NCBI RefSeq assembly: GCF_026262505.1
Contig: NC_067204.1
Span: 5,117,797 to 5,181,796, forward strand
Source of the DNA: Trichomonas vaginalis G3
Taxonomy: Eukaryota; Parabasalia; Trichomonadida; Trichomonadidae
Direction: 5' to 3'
Length of the DNA stretch: 64,000 bases
Made by a program: the position numbers and the translations under genes
In this document: positions 50,698-61,858 of the stretch, in pieces
Layout: each line of letters opens with the position of its first letter
Numbering within the stretch: the first letter of the stretch is position 1
The notes under the pieces: model-generated
Database searches by the model: none
Told to the model about the DNA's origin: nothing
Seen by the model: only the letters and a program-made list of their open reading frames with translations

Positions 50698-51590
50698 GGG
50701 TGCACACGAGAGGATCATGTAAACTTCAGAATTTAGAACCTTATTTTTAGGCATTATCTTGGCTACCTATTTAGGCTCGAAAAGCAAAAAAATATCAAAA
50801 AATACAACTTGACTCCATTATGACCCTTTCATGGAGGTAGTTTTTATCCGCTAGTATTTTCCCTTTGAATCTCTTTACAATTCGAAATCAAATTCAAATC
50901 TCAGTAGAAGAAAGGAAGAATCGACTTACTACGGTTGTAATACGAATAAATACATATATTTAATTATTTTTATTTACATAATAATTGTTTGAAGCTCATA
51001 TTCCATCAAATTTTTAAATAAAAACATTAAAATGTTGAAAATGTTCATATATTTTAATAAGGTTTTGGCACTTTATTGAGGAATTACTACATACATAGTC
51101 GAACTGAACTTGATATTTTGAAATTTAAATTATTTATCAAAATTAAAATTTAACTTGAAATTTATAATTATTTAGTCATATTTTGCATAATTCTAAGTAG
51201 ATTTTGTAAAAAATCAAGAAAGAAAAATTTTAACGTGCTTTATTTTTTCTTTTTTATAATAATACATATTATTATATAATTAACATATTCATAATGTTTC
51301 ACCCTTTCAAAAATATAATCCTCCTCCTCTCAAATAAACGTACATACGGGTGGCCTCTTTTTTCAAAAAATTAAAATTTGAAATTTTTGGCTCAAATATT
51401 AGAGATTTTTTCAACCTTCAACGATATATGTTGTCTATATCAGACCTCCTTTCTTTTTGATACTTAACATTGTTCCTAAATCTTAGCCGTTAAGGCTGTT
51501 CTGAAAATATTTTTTTTTCGAAAAAATTCGAAAAAAATTCTTAAAATTCAAAAATCCCTTAATTCCTGAGAATTTTGGAAAAAAGTTTTT
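50698..51590 (+). mobile_element. TTAA-flanked repeat element, copy C (inside the Maverick)
   Basis: Left end GGGTGCAC follows TTAA (50694-50697). It is nearly identical to copy A over 660 bases and follows copy B further, to about 51590, where the similarity stops without the right terminal repeat. It has landed in the polymerase B gene. Near identity with copy A points to recent spread. Confidence 0.8.
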
Positions 51591-52021
51591 ACATGAACAT
51601 GTGTATATTATATGAAGTATGGCATTCCAAACGGGAACCGCGGTTGGTTACCATGGATTTCCGTCACCGGTCACATTTTAAAGATTTTTAAAGCCTTATA
51701 AAAATATGCTTTGTAAATCATTTTTTGTAAATCGGCAAAAATTTGGTAATTTTCTTCAACTAATAAATCTGCGAATAGCATTTATAATACAAGAACAATC
51801 TTTTAAAATGCGTTTGATTCATTTTTGTATAATTTCATATAGGCACATATATTCTTCCGGGACTTTAAAAAAAAAAAAAAAAAAAAAAAAAGGTAGTGGG
51901 GCCTCCAGGCACTTCGTGCCCTCTAGCCCTGAAGTTTTTTTTTCTTGGGATGGGCCTCCAGGCGCGTTGCGCCCTCTAGCCCATAAAAAATTTTTGGTAG
52001 AGCACTCAAAATAGTATAACT
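51591..52021. other. Non-coding stretch with poly-A and GC-rich repeats
   Basis: A run of about 23 A lies near 51869-51890. It is followed by two copies of a GC-rich block GGCCTCCAGGC...GCCCTCTAGCCC (51900-51929 and 51952-51982), each with a small internal hairpin (GGCACTTCGTGCC; GGCGCGTTGCGCC). Unlike anything else in the window. No gene recognised. Confidence 0.5.
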
Positions 52022-52303
52022 TTGTCCGGACAAGTAAGGGTCTATCGTCGCTACAGAAAAGTTACGGGCGTTCCAAGGAAGTATACTTTGAGAGACTCTT
52101 TAGAAACTTTAGACGTTTTACATAACCATCCATGCTTTTACTTTACATCCGATAAAAGTGGTTTGGAAACCGTTATGAGATGGTTAGAGGACATACATGA
52201 CTATGAGTTTAGATATGACAAGATAGAATATGAGAGAGGTCCTATAAACCGGAGAAAGTGTCATATAAACATCTGTCAAAAACCGCTTTTTAACTTCACT
52301 TAA
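52022..52303 (+). CDS. Small Maverick protein of unknown function
   Basis: 93 residues, rich in Arg/Lys/Tyr at the start (RVYRRYRK) with a mixed alpha/beta-looking remainder. No recognised motif. It is immediately followed by the next frame at 52305. Treated as part of the fossil element; function unknown. Confidence 0.5.
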   Translation: MSGQVRVYRRYRKVTGVPRKYTLRDSLETLDVLHNHPCFYFTSDKSGLETVMRWLEDIHDYEFRYDKIEYERGPINRRKCHINICQKPLFNFT

Positions 52304-52304
52304 A

Positions 52305-54802
52305 ATGCCACGTAAGCTACGTAAGAATATACGTAAGAGGAAGAGAGCATTGAAACATCCAATAGTAAAACTGACACCACAACAACAGTTGCAACAACAA
52401 ATGCTGAATGACCCCACTATGTTGCAACAAATGTCAAGCAATCCTATGCTTTTAAACCGAGTTGTTGGTGCACAGAGTGGAGGTTTAAGAGCGGCACTTT
52501 TAGCGAAAATGGCAGGCTATGGTGGAGCTGCAGACGGAACAGCATATAACCCTCAAAGTCAAATGAATTTGAGTTCACTCAAAAATCAAATATCAGATGT
52601 CAAAAAGTCAAACATAGACATACAGAAGCAAATAAGTGAAAACGAAAAGAAACTAGAATTGACAGACACACAAAGAAACTCAATGAGTTAAACGTAGAGA
52701 AAAAGAAGAAAGAAGAACAACTGAAAGAACTAAGTACAGAGGAATATGCGAAAAAAGTGTCAGAAAAAGCAGCAGAAGTAGCAAAATGGAACAAGATGTC
52801 ATAAATTTGAAAAAACCATACTTACTCAATATAAAGTACTGAAAGATGAAGAGATAAAACAAAAAGCCCTGAAGACATATATGGATAGCGATGAGTATAA
52901 AAAAGAAGTTGAAGCAAATGTAAAGGCAGAAAAACTTTTACAGTTGCAAAACCAAACCGTACAGTATGAAAACTTAGCACAAGAAAGTAAAAATAACGAC
53001 GCAGCCATGCAAAAGGCAATGAAAAGCGCAGAATATATAAAAGCTAACAATGACTGGTTAGATGCCCAACGCCAACGCTAAAGCAGCCCAGCTTATAGGG
53101 TCAATAAGGACAAAAATACAAGCGGTGAAGACAGTTCAAATGAAGCTTTAATGAATGCTGACTTTAAGACGCCTTCGAAGCTCTTCATAGGTAAGGTGAA
53201 ACAAGTGAACGACTTCTCATCTGGAAAGAAACTGAAGTCTGAAGGTTTCGACAAAGAGTTAAGAGAAGTAGCACAAAATCTGACGAAAATAACAGATGCA
53301 ACAACGAGACAGGCAGTTCAAAGTGCCTATGACGCCGTTAGAGCAACTGTTGTGGAAAGTCAAGAAAAAGAGTTACAACAGACCAAAAACAGACCTAGTA
53401 AATGCTTTCTTAAAAACGAAAAGTCAGGTAGGACACTATGCTGCAGATGGAACATATGTGCCAGCTGGTGGAACTTATATACCAGCTGGTGGAACTTATA
53501 TACTAGCTAGTGGAACTTATATACCACCAAACCCTCCAAGAGAAGCACCTGCACCAGGACTACCTAGAACATTTACATCGTCACATGGACACAGACACAG
53601 GCATGCACCAAAACCAACACAACAACCAACAGTTCAAAACCCTGCACCAAAACCAACACAACAACCAACAGTTCAAAACCCTGCACAACAACCAACAGTT
53701 CAAAACACTGCACCACAACCAACAGTTCAAAACCCTGCACAACAACAACCACAAACAGAGCAAGGACATAAAAGAAGTAGAGAACAAGGAAACCAAGATT
53801 TCTTAAAAATGCTTAAAGAAGACTATGGTTACCCAGATACTCTTGACTTTAGTGACAGATATAAAGAAGCTATTAGAAAGTTCAAGGAAGGAAATACTGA
53901 CCCGAACCTATTTAGCTTTATGGTTCAGCACCAAATGGGATATAATTTCAAACCTGGAAAATACAAGCTCGCTAAGGGATATGATTTAATAGCATATCAT
54001 CCAAATGACATGACTGAATTTACTCCGAGATATTTGGTGTCAGAGCTAAATGACAATTCAACTCTCTTCATGAAACGCGTAAAAAATAAAGACGGAACGA
54101 AAGAAGAAAGGGTTATGTATGCGGATGACTTAGAGAGGGAACTTGTTAAAAACGGTCTCGGAATATATGAAATGCCAGCAGATGAGGTACAAGAAACTCC
54201 ACAGGAAGAAGTTCAGATACAACCAGACATGGAAGAAATAGTTCAGCAAAAACAGCTAGAAGAGCCTGAAGGAAACGAACAAGTCCCTCCTTTGAAAACC
54301 AACTACAGAAATAAATGACGCAAGACTGAAACATTGGGTAAAAGCTTTCCCATTCACAAAAGATATTGTTGGTAACATGGAAAGAAAACCAGAATGGCTA
54401 CAAAAACATATATTTGGAAACGAGCTTATTCCATATGGACAAGCTCTGTTTGAAGAGCTTGAACCGGAAACTCAGGAAAGAGTCATGCAAACAATACGCG
54501 AAGACTCAAATACAAACTATGACAAACTCTTTCTAGGATATAGGATACCTGAGATGGGCGACCAGAGCCCAAAGGCAAAAAGGACATGGGAAATTTACAA
54601 CATACTAGGTGAACATGAGGCAAAGATGCAACAACTTGAAGCAGAGGGCAAGTTACCAAAGAAGAAGAGAAGAGTAGAACAAAGTGAAAGTAGTGAAGAT
54701 GCAACTAGTGAAAGTAGTGGCAATGAAGGAAAAAGAAGAGTTAAAAACTCAGCCAGGAAGAAAGTAAAGCTTGGTCCACGTGGGTTCTATTATGACACAT
54801 AA
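52305..54802 (+). pseudogene. Maverick low-complexity/coiled-coil gene region
   Basis: A succession of frames on the plus strand: a basic start (RKLRKNIRKRKR) followed by Gln/Met/Leu-rich sequence, a long coiled coil, and a tandem Thr/Gln/Pro/Val repeat (TQQPTVQNPA-type, about 53630-53750). Next to it a 12-residue repeat (PAGGTYI) begins at about 53455. A Glu/Lys-rich C-terminal protein follows to 54802 with a basic tail (RRVKNSARKKVKLGPRG). Likely structural or minor virion proteins of the element, lying just upstream of the capsid gene. Broken, with a few breaks. Function unknown. Confidence 0.55.
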
Positions 54803-54834
54803 ATCCAACTATTCTATATTTTTACCCATATGAA

Positions 54835-56441
54835 ATGTACGCCGCTCAGAATATAACGCCAACAGTTTTGGATGCCATGAATGGAAATGTTTCCGAATGG
54901 TATAACGAATGCGACAATGCCATTAGAAGGTCAGAAATAGTTCCTGGAACTTACGAATATACAACTGCTGTTTCTTATGGAAATGTAGGTGAGTTTGGTG
55001 AAGGTTCTTCAACAACAGTAGATATTGCTTGCGACAGGTTTCATATAATTTCTATTGACAACTCATTCTTATACGTGGAACAAGACATTGAAATAAAACC
55101 TTCTGCCAAGTTGTCTGACAAGAAAGGTTGCAATGGAATTTTCTATGTCGGATACCAATATGCTCCAGAAGTTTTCATGGGATATAAGATATATTCTAAC
55201 TCTGACTTAGTTCAAACAGTAACATGGGCAAACTATGAATGGTTCGCTTTGAGAAACTCAGTACAACCACAAGCTAGAGAACAAACAGACCAGTATGCAA
55301 CTATTGAGAAAATAAGAAGACTTGACCCTAACGTTCCAGGAGTTTATGTTGACCTTTCTGGACAAACTGCAGCAGCAGTAACCAAAGTAAAACTGAAACT
55401 TAGAGTTCCTTTGTCATCTTTCCTCATCTTCAGGTTTTTAAGATACTTGCCAAACTGGGCAGGAAAAATTTCTATTGAACTTACTCCAAGCAAAAATAAC
55501 TTAGTCATTGCACCAACACAAGACCCATTCACTATTACAGACGTAGAGGGAACAAATAAAACGTCATTCGCCGAATTTTGCAAAGACAAAGTTGACTTAG
55601 ACTTTGGTTTCTCAAACCTCAACACTGAAGTAAACTATTATTTCAATGCTGCTGGAACTGCTTGGGACCCAGTTAAGTTTACATGCGAAAAATTTGAATG
55701 CAAGAGAATAGAAAGCAGACTTGCAGTCTATATGTTGGACCCAGATATTTCAAATGCTTTAGCTGCCAAATATATTGCAGTTCCACTTATGTTCCCTATA
55801 CACCAAATATCTGTCAAAGACTTTGCAGGTGAAGTTGGAAACCAAAGTGCTGACCCAGGTGCAAGAACAGATATTGCTTTAACAACTGCAATGAAACATG
55901 CAGATACTATGTTTGTACTGTTCAGACGAACTATAAATGACTATTCTTGTTTCTACAACCCTGGTATTAAATATCATATAAACATAGATGGCAAATACTA
56001 TCCAAGAAAGAATATTCTACAGTTGAGGATATGAGGTCATACAACTTGACATTAGATGCTATGAACTTTAACAACAACTTCACAACAACCATTAACCCTG
56101 AAATGCAAAGTTCTATTATGCCATATGTGAAAGTATGGACCCATACAGGAAGTCAAAAAACTCAATATACAAATGGAGACCGTTCAAACTTTTGGCTTGG
56201 CATTCCATTTGCTGACTCAGAAGACTTTATGGGTGGTATTTCAACTGTTGGTACTGTACAAATACAATATACTGGTGACAGAGACGGTCCATATGAACTG
56301 AGAGCAAAGAAGTTTACAAAACCAATAGCACTTTTCACGGAAGATGCTCTTTTGAAGATTCGTTCGATGAAACCTGCTGGGGCTCCTCAGATTGGCATAA
56401 CGACAGCTTCCATCGAGCAGATTTTGGCAGCAGGTCAGTAA
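54835..56441 (+). pseudogene. Maverick major capsid protein (double jelly roll)
   Basis: About 535 codons in all, beta-rich, with the size and position of Polinton major capsid proteins, directly after the low-complexity genes. Motif-level features include AAVTKVKLKLRVPLSSFLIF in the first half and MMFPIHQ-like strands in the second. The assignment rests on length, strand-rich composition and gene context (adjacent minor capsid and packaging ATPase), not on a search. Fossil; broken, about one break. Confidence 0.7.
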
Positions 56442-56754
56442 GTTGTTCTTGAACTGACTTCTCTCCGTCAAATATTGACAGTACGCCAGTTTTGACATAA
56501 AATTGTATTATAAACTTACCTTTAGAAATATCTGTAAGTTTTGTTGTTATATTTTTGTCAACGTCAAGAACTTTCACCATTTCAGTTATACCAACTTTCT
56601 TTGCTTTATGAAAATATTTTGGTTCAGCAAAGACTGCTATTCTATAACATTTTCCATTGTTTGTATAAAGAACTATTCTGTCAATGTATTTGTATTGTTT
56701 GTGTGTGTAAACTTTGTTTTGCTTCAATTCGAAGAGATACTCAAATACGTCCAT
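56335..56754 (-). CDS. Conserved Maverick protein, unknown, antisense to capsid end
   Basis: 139 residues, Lys-rich, beta/alpha mixture (YIDRIVLYTNNGKCYRIAVF at about 23-42, YVKTGVLSIFDG at about 86-97). Its 3' end overlaps the capsid gene on the other strand by about 100 bases. No domain recognised. Confidence 0.5.
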   Translation of the reverse strand: MDVFEYLFELKQNKVYTHKQYKYIDRIVLYTNNGKCYRIAVFAEPKYFHKAKKVGITEMVKVLDVDKNITTKLTDISKGKFIIQFYVKTGVLSIFDGEKSVQEQLTDLLPKSARWKLSLCQSEEPQQVSSNESSKEHLP

Positions 56755-56772
56755 CTTTTTATTCTAAGTAAA

Positions 56773-57354
56773 ATGTCATTTCCGAAAAATAGAAGCGTAA
56801 GTGTTTCAAAAGGTTTAATGGCGATGGCAGATGTGAAGTTAAATTCACCAACTCAAACAAACAGTCAAAGTGTTATTGTCAATGTCAAAGAAAGAGATGT
56901 TGAAGTGGGGAAACCATACGAAGACGAAGATGGTATAACAATAGTTCCTGTAAAAGAACAACCAACATATCCTGAAGTTAGCAGAGACTTAAGTTCTGTT
57001 GCAGATATTCGAAACGACTACCAACAACTGAAAGACAAACTTCAAACTCAGGAGAAGATTTGTCAAGCTTTAGGTATAATGTTAAACTTGGTCGAACACA
57101 ACCCTGTAAAAGTGAACTCATATGTCATTGCACCTCATGAAGTTTTGAAAGAACTATTGAAACTTTTGACAGAGGCAGACGATATAAACATCAAAGAAAT
57201 AGAACCCGACGTTAGTTGCTGTGGTGTTTCATATAATGTCATTGACAAGATATACGTTATGAAAGGAGGTGAAACGTTGAACTTAAAATATAGTTTCCCA
57301 GACGTTATAAAAATATTTGACGACCACAACATTTCATTAAAATTTATTTGCTAA
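56773..57354 (+). CDS. Maverick protein, unknown, possible structural
   Basis: 193 residues. The N-terminal half is polar and disordered-looking (Ser/Thr/Gln/Val-rich), then a helix with heptad character (DYQQLKDKLQTQEKICQALG), and a C-terminal alpha/beta part with a Cys pair (VSCCGVSYNVI). A gap of only 4 bases to the next gene suggests co-expression. No family recognised. Confidence 0.6.
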   Translation: MSFPKNRSVSVSKGLMAMADVKLNSPTQTNSQSVIVNVKERDVEVGKPYEDEDGITIVPVKEQPTYPEVSRDLSSVADIRNDYQQLKDKLQTQEKICQALGIMLNLVEHNPVKVNSYVIAPHEVLKELLKLLTEADDINIKEIEPDVSCCGVSYNVIDKIYVMKGGETLNLKYSFPDVIKIFDDHNISLKFIC

Positions 57355-57358
57355 GTAA

Positions 57359-58186
57359 ATGGCAGAAGACACAATGGTTTATACTATTACGACTAAAAAC
57401 CCTGAGTCATATAATTCTATAACAACAAACTTACAAAGTCCTCAAGGACGATATTGTAAACTAACCTTAAACACAATGACGACTAAAGCTTGTTTTGCTC
57501 TTTTGACACCAGAAGATTTTATTGTTGTGAATGGTAAAAAATACTCCTTTGAAGATACTTACTCAGATATACCACCAACAGGTTTTGTTGACTTATTTAA
57601 TACTTTAAGGACGAGTGTAACATGTGCTGCAACTAGAGCAGGTTTCATTATGTTTGGATGTCCGACTGAGTTTACTATAAACAATATGAGCTATAATACA
57701 AAACTTATATCTGGTTTTTACTACCAACAGTTTCCTATAACAGGAAAAGGTGTCATACAAGGAATGTCTATTCCATTGACTTTAAGCACACCTATTTTAT
57801 ATATTGTTTCAAACTTAGGTTCAAAGTGCTATTCGAATGTCGACAGAAACTACTATGACCAAAAGATACTTATGCGTATAAACAACACTTTCTCTGCTGG
57901 TTTGCCTATTGTTCATTCGAATGCAGAATTTTCAACCTTAGTGAACTCAAACACTTTAGCAAACATAAACTTAACCTTAGTTGACGCAAACTTTGTTCCT
58001 GTAAAACTTTTATGTCCTATGTATTTGTCAATGACGGCAGAAAGTTTCGAATTGGAAGATGCAACTGGTGAAAGTATTGTATTACAAGAACAACTTCAAC
58101 AACAAATAGCTCAAGAACAACAAATGCAACAAATAGCTCAAGAACAACAAATGCAACAAATAGCTCAAGAACAAAGTCAAGAATAA
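57359..58186 (+). CDS. Candidate Maverick minor capsid (penton-like) protein
   Basis: 275 residues, beta-strand-rich (GRYCKLTLNTMTTKACFALL, VIQGMSIPLTLSTPILYIVS), ending in a Gln/Glu/Met tandem repeat (AQEQQMQQI, three copies) that is likely a low-complexity tail. Single-jelly-roll penton proteins of Polintons have this length and sit near the major capsid gene. The call is by position and composition only. The frame looks whole. Confidence 0.5.
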   Translation: MAEDTMVYTITTKNPESYNSITTNLQSPQGRYCKLTLNTMTTKACFALLTPEDFIVVNGKKYSFEDTYSDIPPTGFVDLFNTLRTSVTCAATRAGFIMFGCPTEFTINNMSYNTKLISGFYYQQFPITGKGVIQGMSIPLTLSTPILYIVSNLGSKCYSNVDRNYYDQKILMRINNTFSAGLPIVHSNAEFSTLVNSNTLANINLTLVDANFVPVKLLCPMYLSMTAESFELEDATGESIVLQEQLQQQIAQEQQMQQIAQEQQMQQIAQEQSQE

Positions 58187-58214
58187 AAAAAATATTTTTT
58201 TTATTTTTATAAAA

Positions 58215-59450
58215 ATGTACAGAATAGATGTTTCAGATTTTTATGACTTCCAAACATTCAGAAATATGTGTCCATTTCGAGACTATAACAAAGCAGTCGA
58301 GAATTTGAAACGTTTAGTCATTTATGTTGACTCTGCCCCAGAATGTTATGTTATGAAAGAATGGGATGTAGTCTTTAACAAACCAAGAGCAACAATAGTT
58401 TCAGAACAAGAATGTAAACAGAAACTTAAGAAAATAAAAGTCGTACAAGTTGGCATGAAGATGTTAGATGCTTGGGATATCTTATTGTCAAAGTTAGAAG
58501 ATTTTTCAGTTCGTGGTATAAAGTTTTATACACCATCTCCAAACTTCTATTCTATCTTCACTGGATATAAATACGAACAAGTAGAATGGAAAGAAAATAT
58601 TATAGAAGCTTGGTTAGACCATGTCAAAGAAATTATATGCAATGGAAACGAAAGAGTCTATGAGTATATCTTATGTTGGTTTGCAAACATCTTACAACAT
58701 CCAAGTGCTAAAAATGAAACTGCTCTCATTATAATTGGAAAACAAGGAACAGGTAAGAATACTTTCTTTACAGATATTTTGTGCAAACTGTTAGAAGGTT
58801 ATTCGAATCCGAATATGACAAACTTAGAAAACATCTGCGGTAAATTTAACTCTTCAATAGAGAATATGAAACTTATAGTATGTAACGAACTTCAAAGTAT
58901 AGATACAACAAAAGTTTTGAACTCAGATGCTTTGAAGAGTCTTATAACAGACAAAGTTGGAGTTGTTGAAAGAAAATATAAAGACCAAAGAGTTTGTGAA
59001 AATGTTGTAAATTTCATTATGGTTTCAAACAATGTTGTTCCGATGAAGTTAGAAAGTTCTGACAGAAGATATGTAGTTGTCAGAACGTCAGATTCTCATA
59101 TGCAAGATACAGAATATTTTGACGACTTAGCAGAAACTTTGACATCTGACTTTTACAACCACTTGTTCTCATATTTCATGACATTAGATATTTCTAAGTT
59201 CAATCCAAGACAAATTCCACATACCGAAGAGAGACAAACATTGTTAGAAGCAAACAAGAGTGTATATGAACTGTTCATAGATGAAACTGACTTTGAGTGT
59301 TTAGATGAAAGGTCATTGTACGACTCGTATAAACAATATTGTCAAGAGTATGGTTATATGACAGCGTCTAAACGAACATTCTTGGCAAATGTCAAAAGTC
59401 TTTTAGACGTACAGAATGGTGTATATACAAAGAAAAATTTTTCTGAGTAA
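58215..59450 (+). CDS. Superfamily 3 helicase (Maverick replication protein)
   Basis: 411 residues with the SF3 helicase/AAA-like core: Walker A IIIGKQGTGKNTFF (about residue 172), Walker B-like LIVCNELQ (about 218), and sensor region FIMVSNNVVPMKLESSDRR (about 268), as in the D5/primase-helicase C-terminal domains of Mavericks and large DNA viruses. The primase-type N-terminal domain is absent, so this is a stand-alone helicase. It unwinds DNA for element replication. Frame whole. Confidence 0.85.
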   Translation: MYRIDVSDFYDFQTFRNMCPFRDYNKAVENLKRLVIYVDSAPECYVMKEWDVVFNKPRATIVSEQECKQKLKKIKVVQVGMKMLDAWDILLSKLEDFSVRGIKFYTPSPNFYSIFTGYKYEQVEWKENIIEAWLDHVKEIICNGNERVYEYILCWFANILQHPSAKNETALIIIGKQGTGKNTFFTDILCKLLEGYSNPNMTNLENICGKFNSSIENMKLIVCNELQSIDTTKVLNSDALKSLITDKVGVVERKYKDQRVCENVVNFIMVSNNVVPMKLESSDRRYVVVRTSDSHMQDTEYFDDLAETLTSDFYNHLFSYFMTLDISKFNPRQIPHTEERQTLLEANKSVYELFIDETDFECLDERSLYDSYKQYCQEYGYMTASKRTFLANVKSLLDVQNGVYTKKNFSE

Positions 59451-59488
59451 ATTTTAAAAAAAATATTTTTTTTTATCCGATAGAAAAG

Positions 59489-59908
59489 ATGACAAAATTC
59501 ATCTCAGTCAACAAGTACATGTCAGGACTTAAAGAAGAACTAGACCCATTCACATATTTGAATGTTTACTTCTACCATTTTGAAAAGTCTTCATTCAGCA
59601 AAGTTTGGAACATCGAACCAGTTAAGTTTGCTATTGTGACTAAAAATGGTGCGAAATTTGAAGACTTAGACATAGAAGGTTTGTTAGCAGTCAAAGAAAG
59701 TTTTGACAGAAGGTTCTCAAAACTCGAAGAAGGTAAAGCATACAAACTTGTTATACCTTATGAACCAAAGAAAGCAGACGACTATGAATATTATGAGTCT
59801 AAAGTTGTAGAAGTTCAAGGTAAATTGGGTAAAAAGATTTTAGAGTCTAAGCCAGTGTTTGCTCCTAAAGAGGAAGAGAACATTGACATTGACCCAGAAA
59901 TGTTCTAA
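59489..59908 (+). CDS. Small conserved Maverick protein, unknown
   Basis: 139 residues, Lys/Glu/Phe/Tyr-rich with an ordered-looking core (TYLNVYFYHFEKSSFSKVWN) and an acidic tail (EENIDIDPE). An AT-rich leader of T/A runs resembles those before other genes of the element. No domain recognised; possibly a single-strand DNA-binding protein, but this is a guess. Confidence 0.45.
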   Translation: MTKFISVNKYMSGLKEELDPFTYLNVYFYHFEKSSFSKVWNIEPVKFAIVTKNGAKFEDLDIEGLLAVKESFDRRFSKLEEGKAYKLVIPYEPKKADDYEYYESKVVEVQGKLGKKILESKPVFAPKEEENIDIDPEMF

Positions 59909-59924
59909 AAATAAAATTTTATTT

Positions 59925-60377
59925 TTACATGTCATATCTCCCCTTCTCTGGAACTGGCTCAGGTTCTTTCTTCTCTTCTTCTACTTTCTTTTCTTTCTTT
60001 TCTCTCTTCTTCTTTTCTGGTGGAGTTATGTCAAACTTCTCAGAACCATATTTTTGTAAAAGTTCTTTGTCCTTTAATAGCTCTTCTATTCTGTTTTCTA
60101 TTTCATCTTCAAGAACAGTGCATGTGTCTTCTTTGCATTCTAAGAAGTTTTGTTGGACTTCATCTTTCCAATCGGTGTCATCTCTGTCAACAAGTCTGTC
60201 ATTGACAAATTTTAAGACTGCTCTGCTTAATGTTTTATGGTTCTTGTCATATTCCCAGAAACAGAACTTTAGAACAAATTCACCTTTCTTGTTTACACTA
60301 TGTAAGATTTTATGGTCGACAGATGTTTTGCTGTCGAAAAGCTTGTCTCGAATATAGATGGCGAAATCACTAGACAT
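59925..60377 (-). CDS. Maverick protein with charged C-terminal tail, unknown
   Basis: 150 residues on the minus strand. An ordered N-terminal part (FVLKFCFWEYDKNHKTLSRA), an acidic middle, then a strongly Lys/Glu/Pro-rich tail (KKKREKKEKKVEEEKKEPEP). Its start overlaps the 5' region of the packaging ATPase on the other strand, a divergent arrangement. Function unknown. Confidence 0.5.
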   Translation of the reverse strand: MSSDFAIYIRDKLFDSKTSVDHKILHSVNKKGEFVLKFCFWEYDKNHKTLSRAVLKFVNDRLVDRDDTDWKDEVQQNFLECKEDTCTVLEDEIENRIEELLKDKELLQKYGSEKFDITPPEKKKREKKEKKVEEEKKEPEPVPEKGRYDM

Positions 60378-60414
60378 TTTCTAAAAGATAAAAATTTTAA
60401 TTTTTCTAAAAATA

Positions 60415-61287
60415 TGTTAGAAAAAAAGTTTGCTGACATTGACAAAAAATTTGAGAATGTTTTAAATAAGAACAAGGTGAAATTAGAAAATGCTCAGATA
60501 AAACCATACATGACAAGTTCTTATTTGCTCAGAATGGTATAACAGGTCTAATTGCACCACCTGGGTCGGGTAAGACTTTCACTTATCTTAAAATGGCTGC
60601 ACAACAACAAGAACTAGATGAGAAGAACCCATTCTATGAGTTAGTTGTCATTTGTAGTACTTCTGGTCAATTTGACCAAACCGTCAATTCGTTCAAAGAT
60701 ATTATAAAAAGTCTAAGTTAGTATGTATAAAAGACTCTGAGTTGTTAGATTGGATAAAGAAGTACCAAAGAAGGGTTTTGAAGTACAATGCTATAAATGA
60801 GTATATAAATTCGAAGTTTAAAGACCCAAATGAGGAAATGCAGAGAATATTAGAGAAGAAACACTTCAGAAACAAACAGAAAGAGATAGAATACATTTCG
60901 AAGAAATTGCAATCTTACGATTGGAAGACTTACCCTCATAGATGTCTTCTTATCTTAGATGATTTCGCCTCTCATCCTTTGTTAAAGAACAGAGAACAAG
61001 ACATGTGTCGAATTCTTAAGAAGCTCAGACACTTTAACATCTCTGTTGTCATTTGTGTACAGACAGCAAAGAGTTTAAGTAAGGATGTAAAGAGAATACT
61101 TACTGACATTGTACTTTTCCCCGGATTGTCCGAAGACGATTTCATGGAACTTATGAAAGAGTCCATGGCAGGTAAGTTTGACAGACATGAACTATGGGAG
61201 AAGTACAAAGTCATACAAGACCCTCATACTTCTTTCAGAATTCACATCTACGCGAACAAAGTTCAAATTGTAAAAAGTCAAGCTTGA
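60415..61287 (+). pseudogene. Maverick packaging ATPase (FtsK/HerA/A32 type)
   Basis: Reading frames across this stretch show the Walker A motif GLIAPPGSGKT, a strand-rich segment ELVVICSTSGQF after it, and later RCLLILDDFASHPLL, a Walker B (hydrophobic-DD) typical of A32-like packaging ATPases, then a sensor-like VVICVQTAKSL. The enzyme drives DNA packaging into capsids. Fossil; broken, with about two breaks. Confidence 0.75.
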
Positions 61288-61384
61288 AAAATCTAAGTGT
61301 TTAGTCTTAGTCTGTTGTGGTGCTGGGGCTGTCGGTTCTTCTGGCTTTGGAATGGACTCGGTTGGTGGTACGTCGGACATTCGT

Positions 61385-61790
61385 TTGTGTCCTGTCGGAT
61401 GGAAGAACTTTTCCTGTTGGAAGGAAAAACTTTTCCTGTCGGAAGGAAGAACTTTTCCAGTTGTCGGGAAATTTTTTTCCAGTTGTCGGGAAATTTTTTT
61501 CCTGTCTGAAGGAAAAATTTTTTCTGTCGTTCGACCAAAAAGTTCTCAATTTTCGAAAATTTGAATGGTTTACGGACGAACAACAGGAAATTTTTTTCCA
61601 GTTGTCGGGAAATTTTTTTCCAGTTGTCGGGAAATTTTTTTCCAGTTGGAAGGAAGGACTTGGAATGTCGGAAGGAAGGACTTGGAATGTTGGAAGGAAG
61701 GACTTGGAATGTCGGAAGGAAGGACTTGGAATGTCGGAAGGAAGGACTTGGAATGTCGGAAGGAAGAACTTGGAATGCCAGAAGGATTTG
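61385..61790. repeat. 22-bp minisatellite with three unit types
   Basis: About 17 units of 22 bases (one of 25), in three related forms: GAAGGAAGAACTTTTCCTGT plus CG, GGAAATTTTTTTCCAGTTGT plus CG, and GAAGGAAGGACTTGGAATGT plus CG. An AT-rich island with CAATTTTCGAAAATTTG (about 61548-61564) splits it. Because 22 is not a multiple of 3, every reading frame reads the same 22-residue peptide period, and frames stay open on both strands. It lies between the packaging ATPase and the KilA-N gene. Confidence 0.85.
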
Positions 61791-61858
61791 ACAAGACAAT
61801 TTACCATCTAGAGCTACCTGAGCCATCTGAAGTCAAGCGTAAAAATAAAGAGTGCAAT

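Noticed and set aside
53581-53796. Minus-strand membrane-like frame in the Maverick
   Set aside because: It is the complement of the Thr/Gln/Pro repeat, giving artificial Trp/Leu/Cys-rich sequence.
61293-61826. A real repeat protein in the minisatellite
   Set aside because: All frames are open because of the 22-base period; no frame is favoured by start context or codon use.
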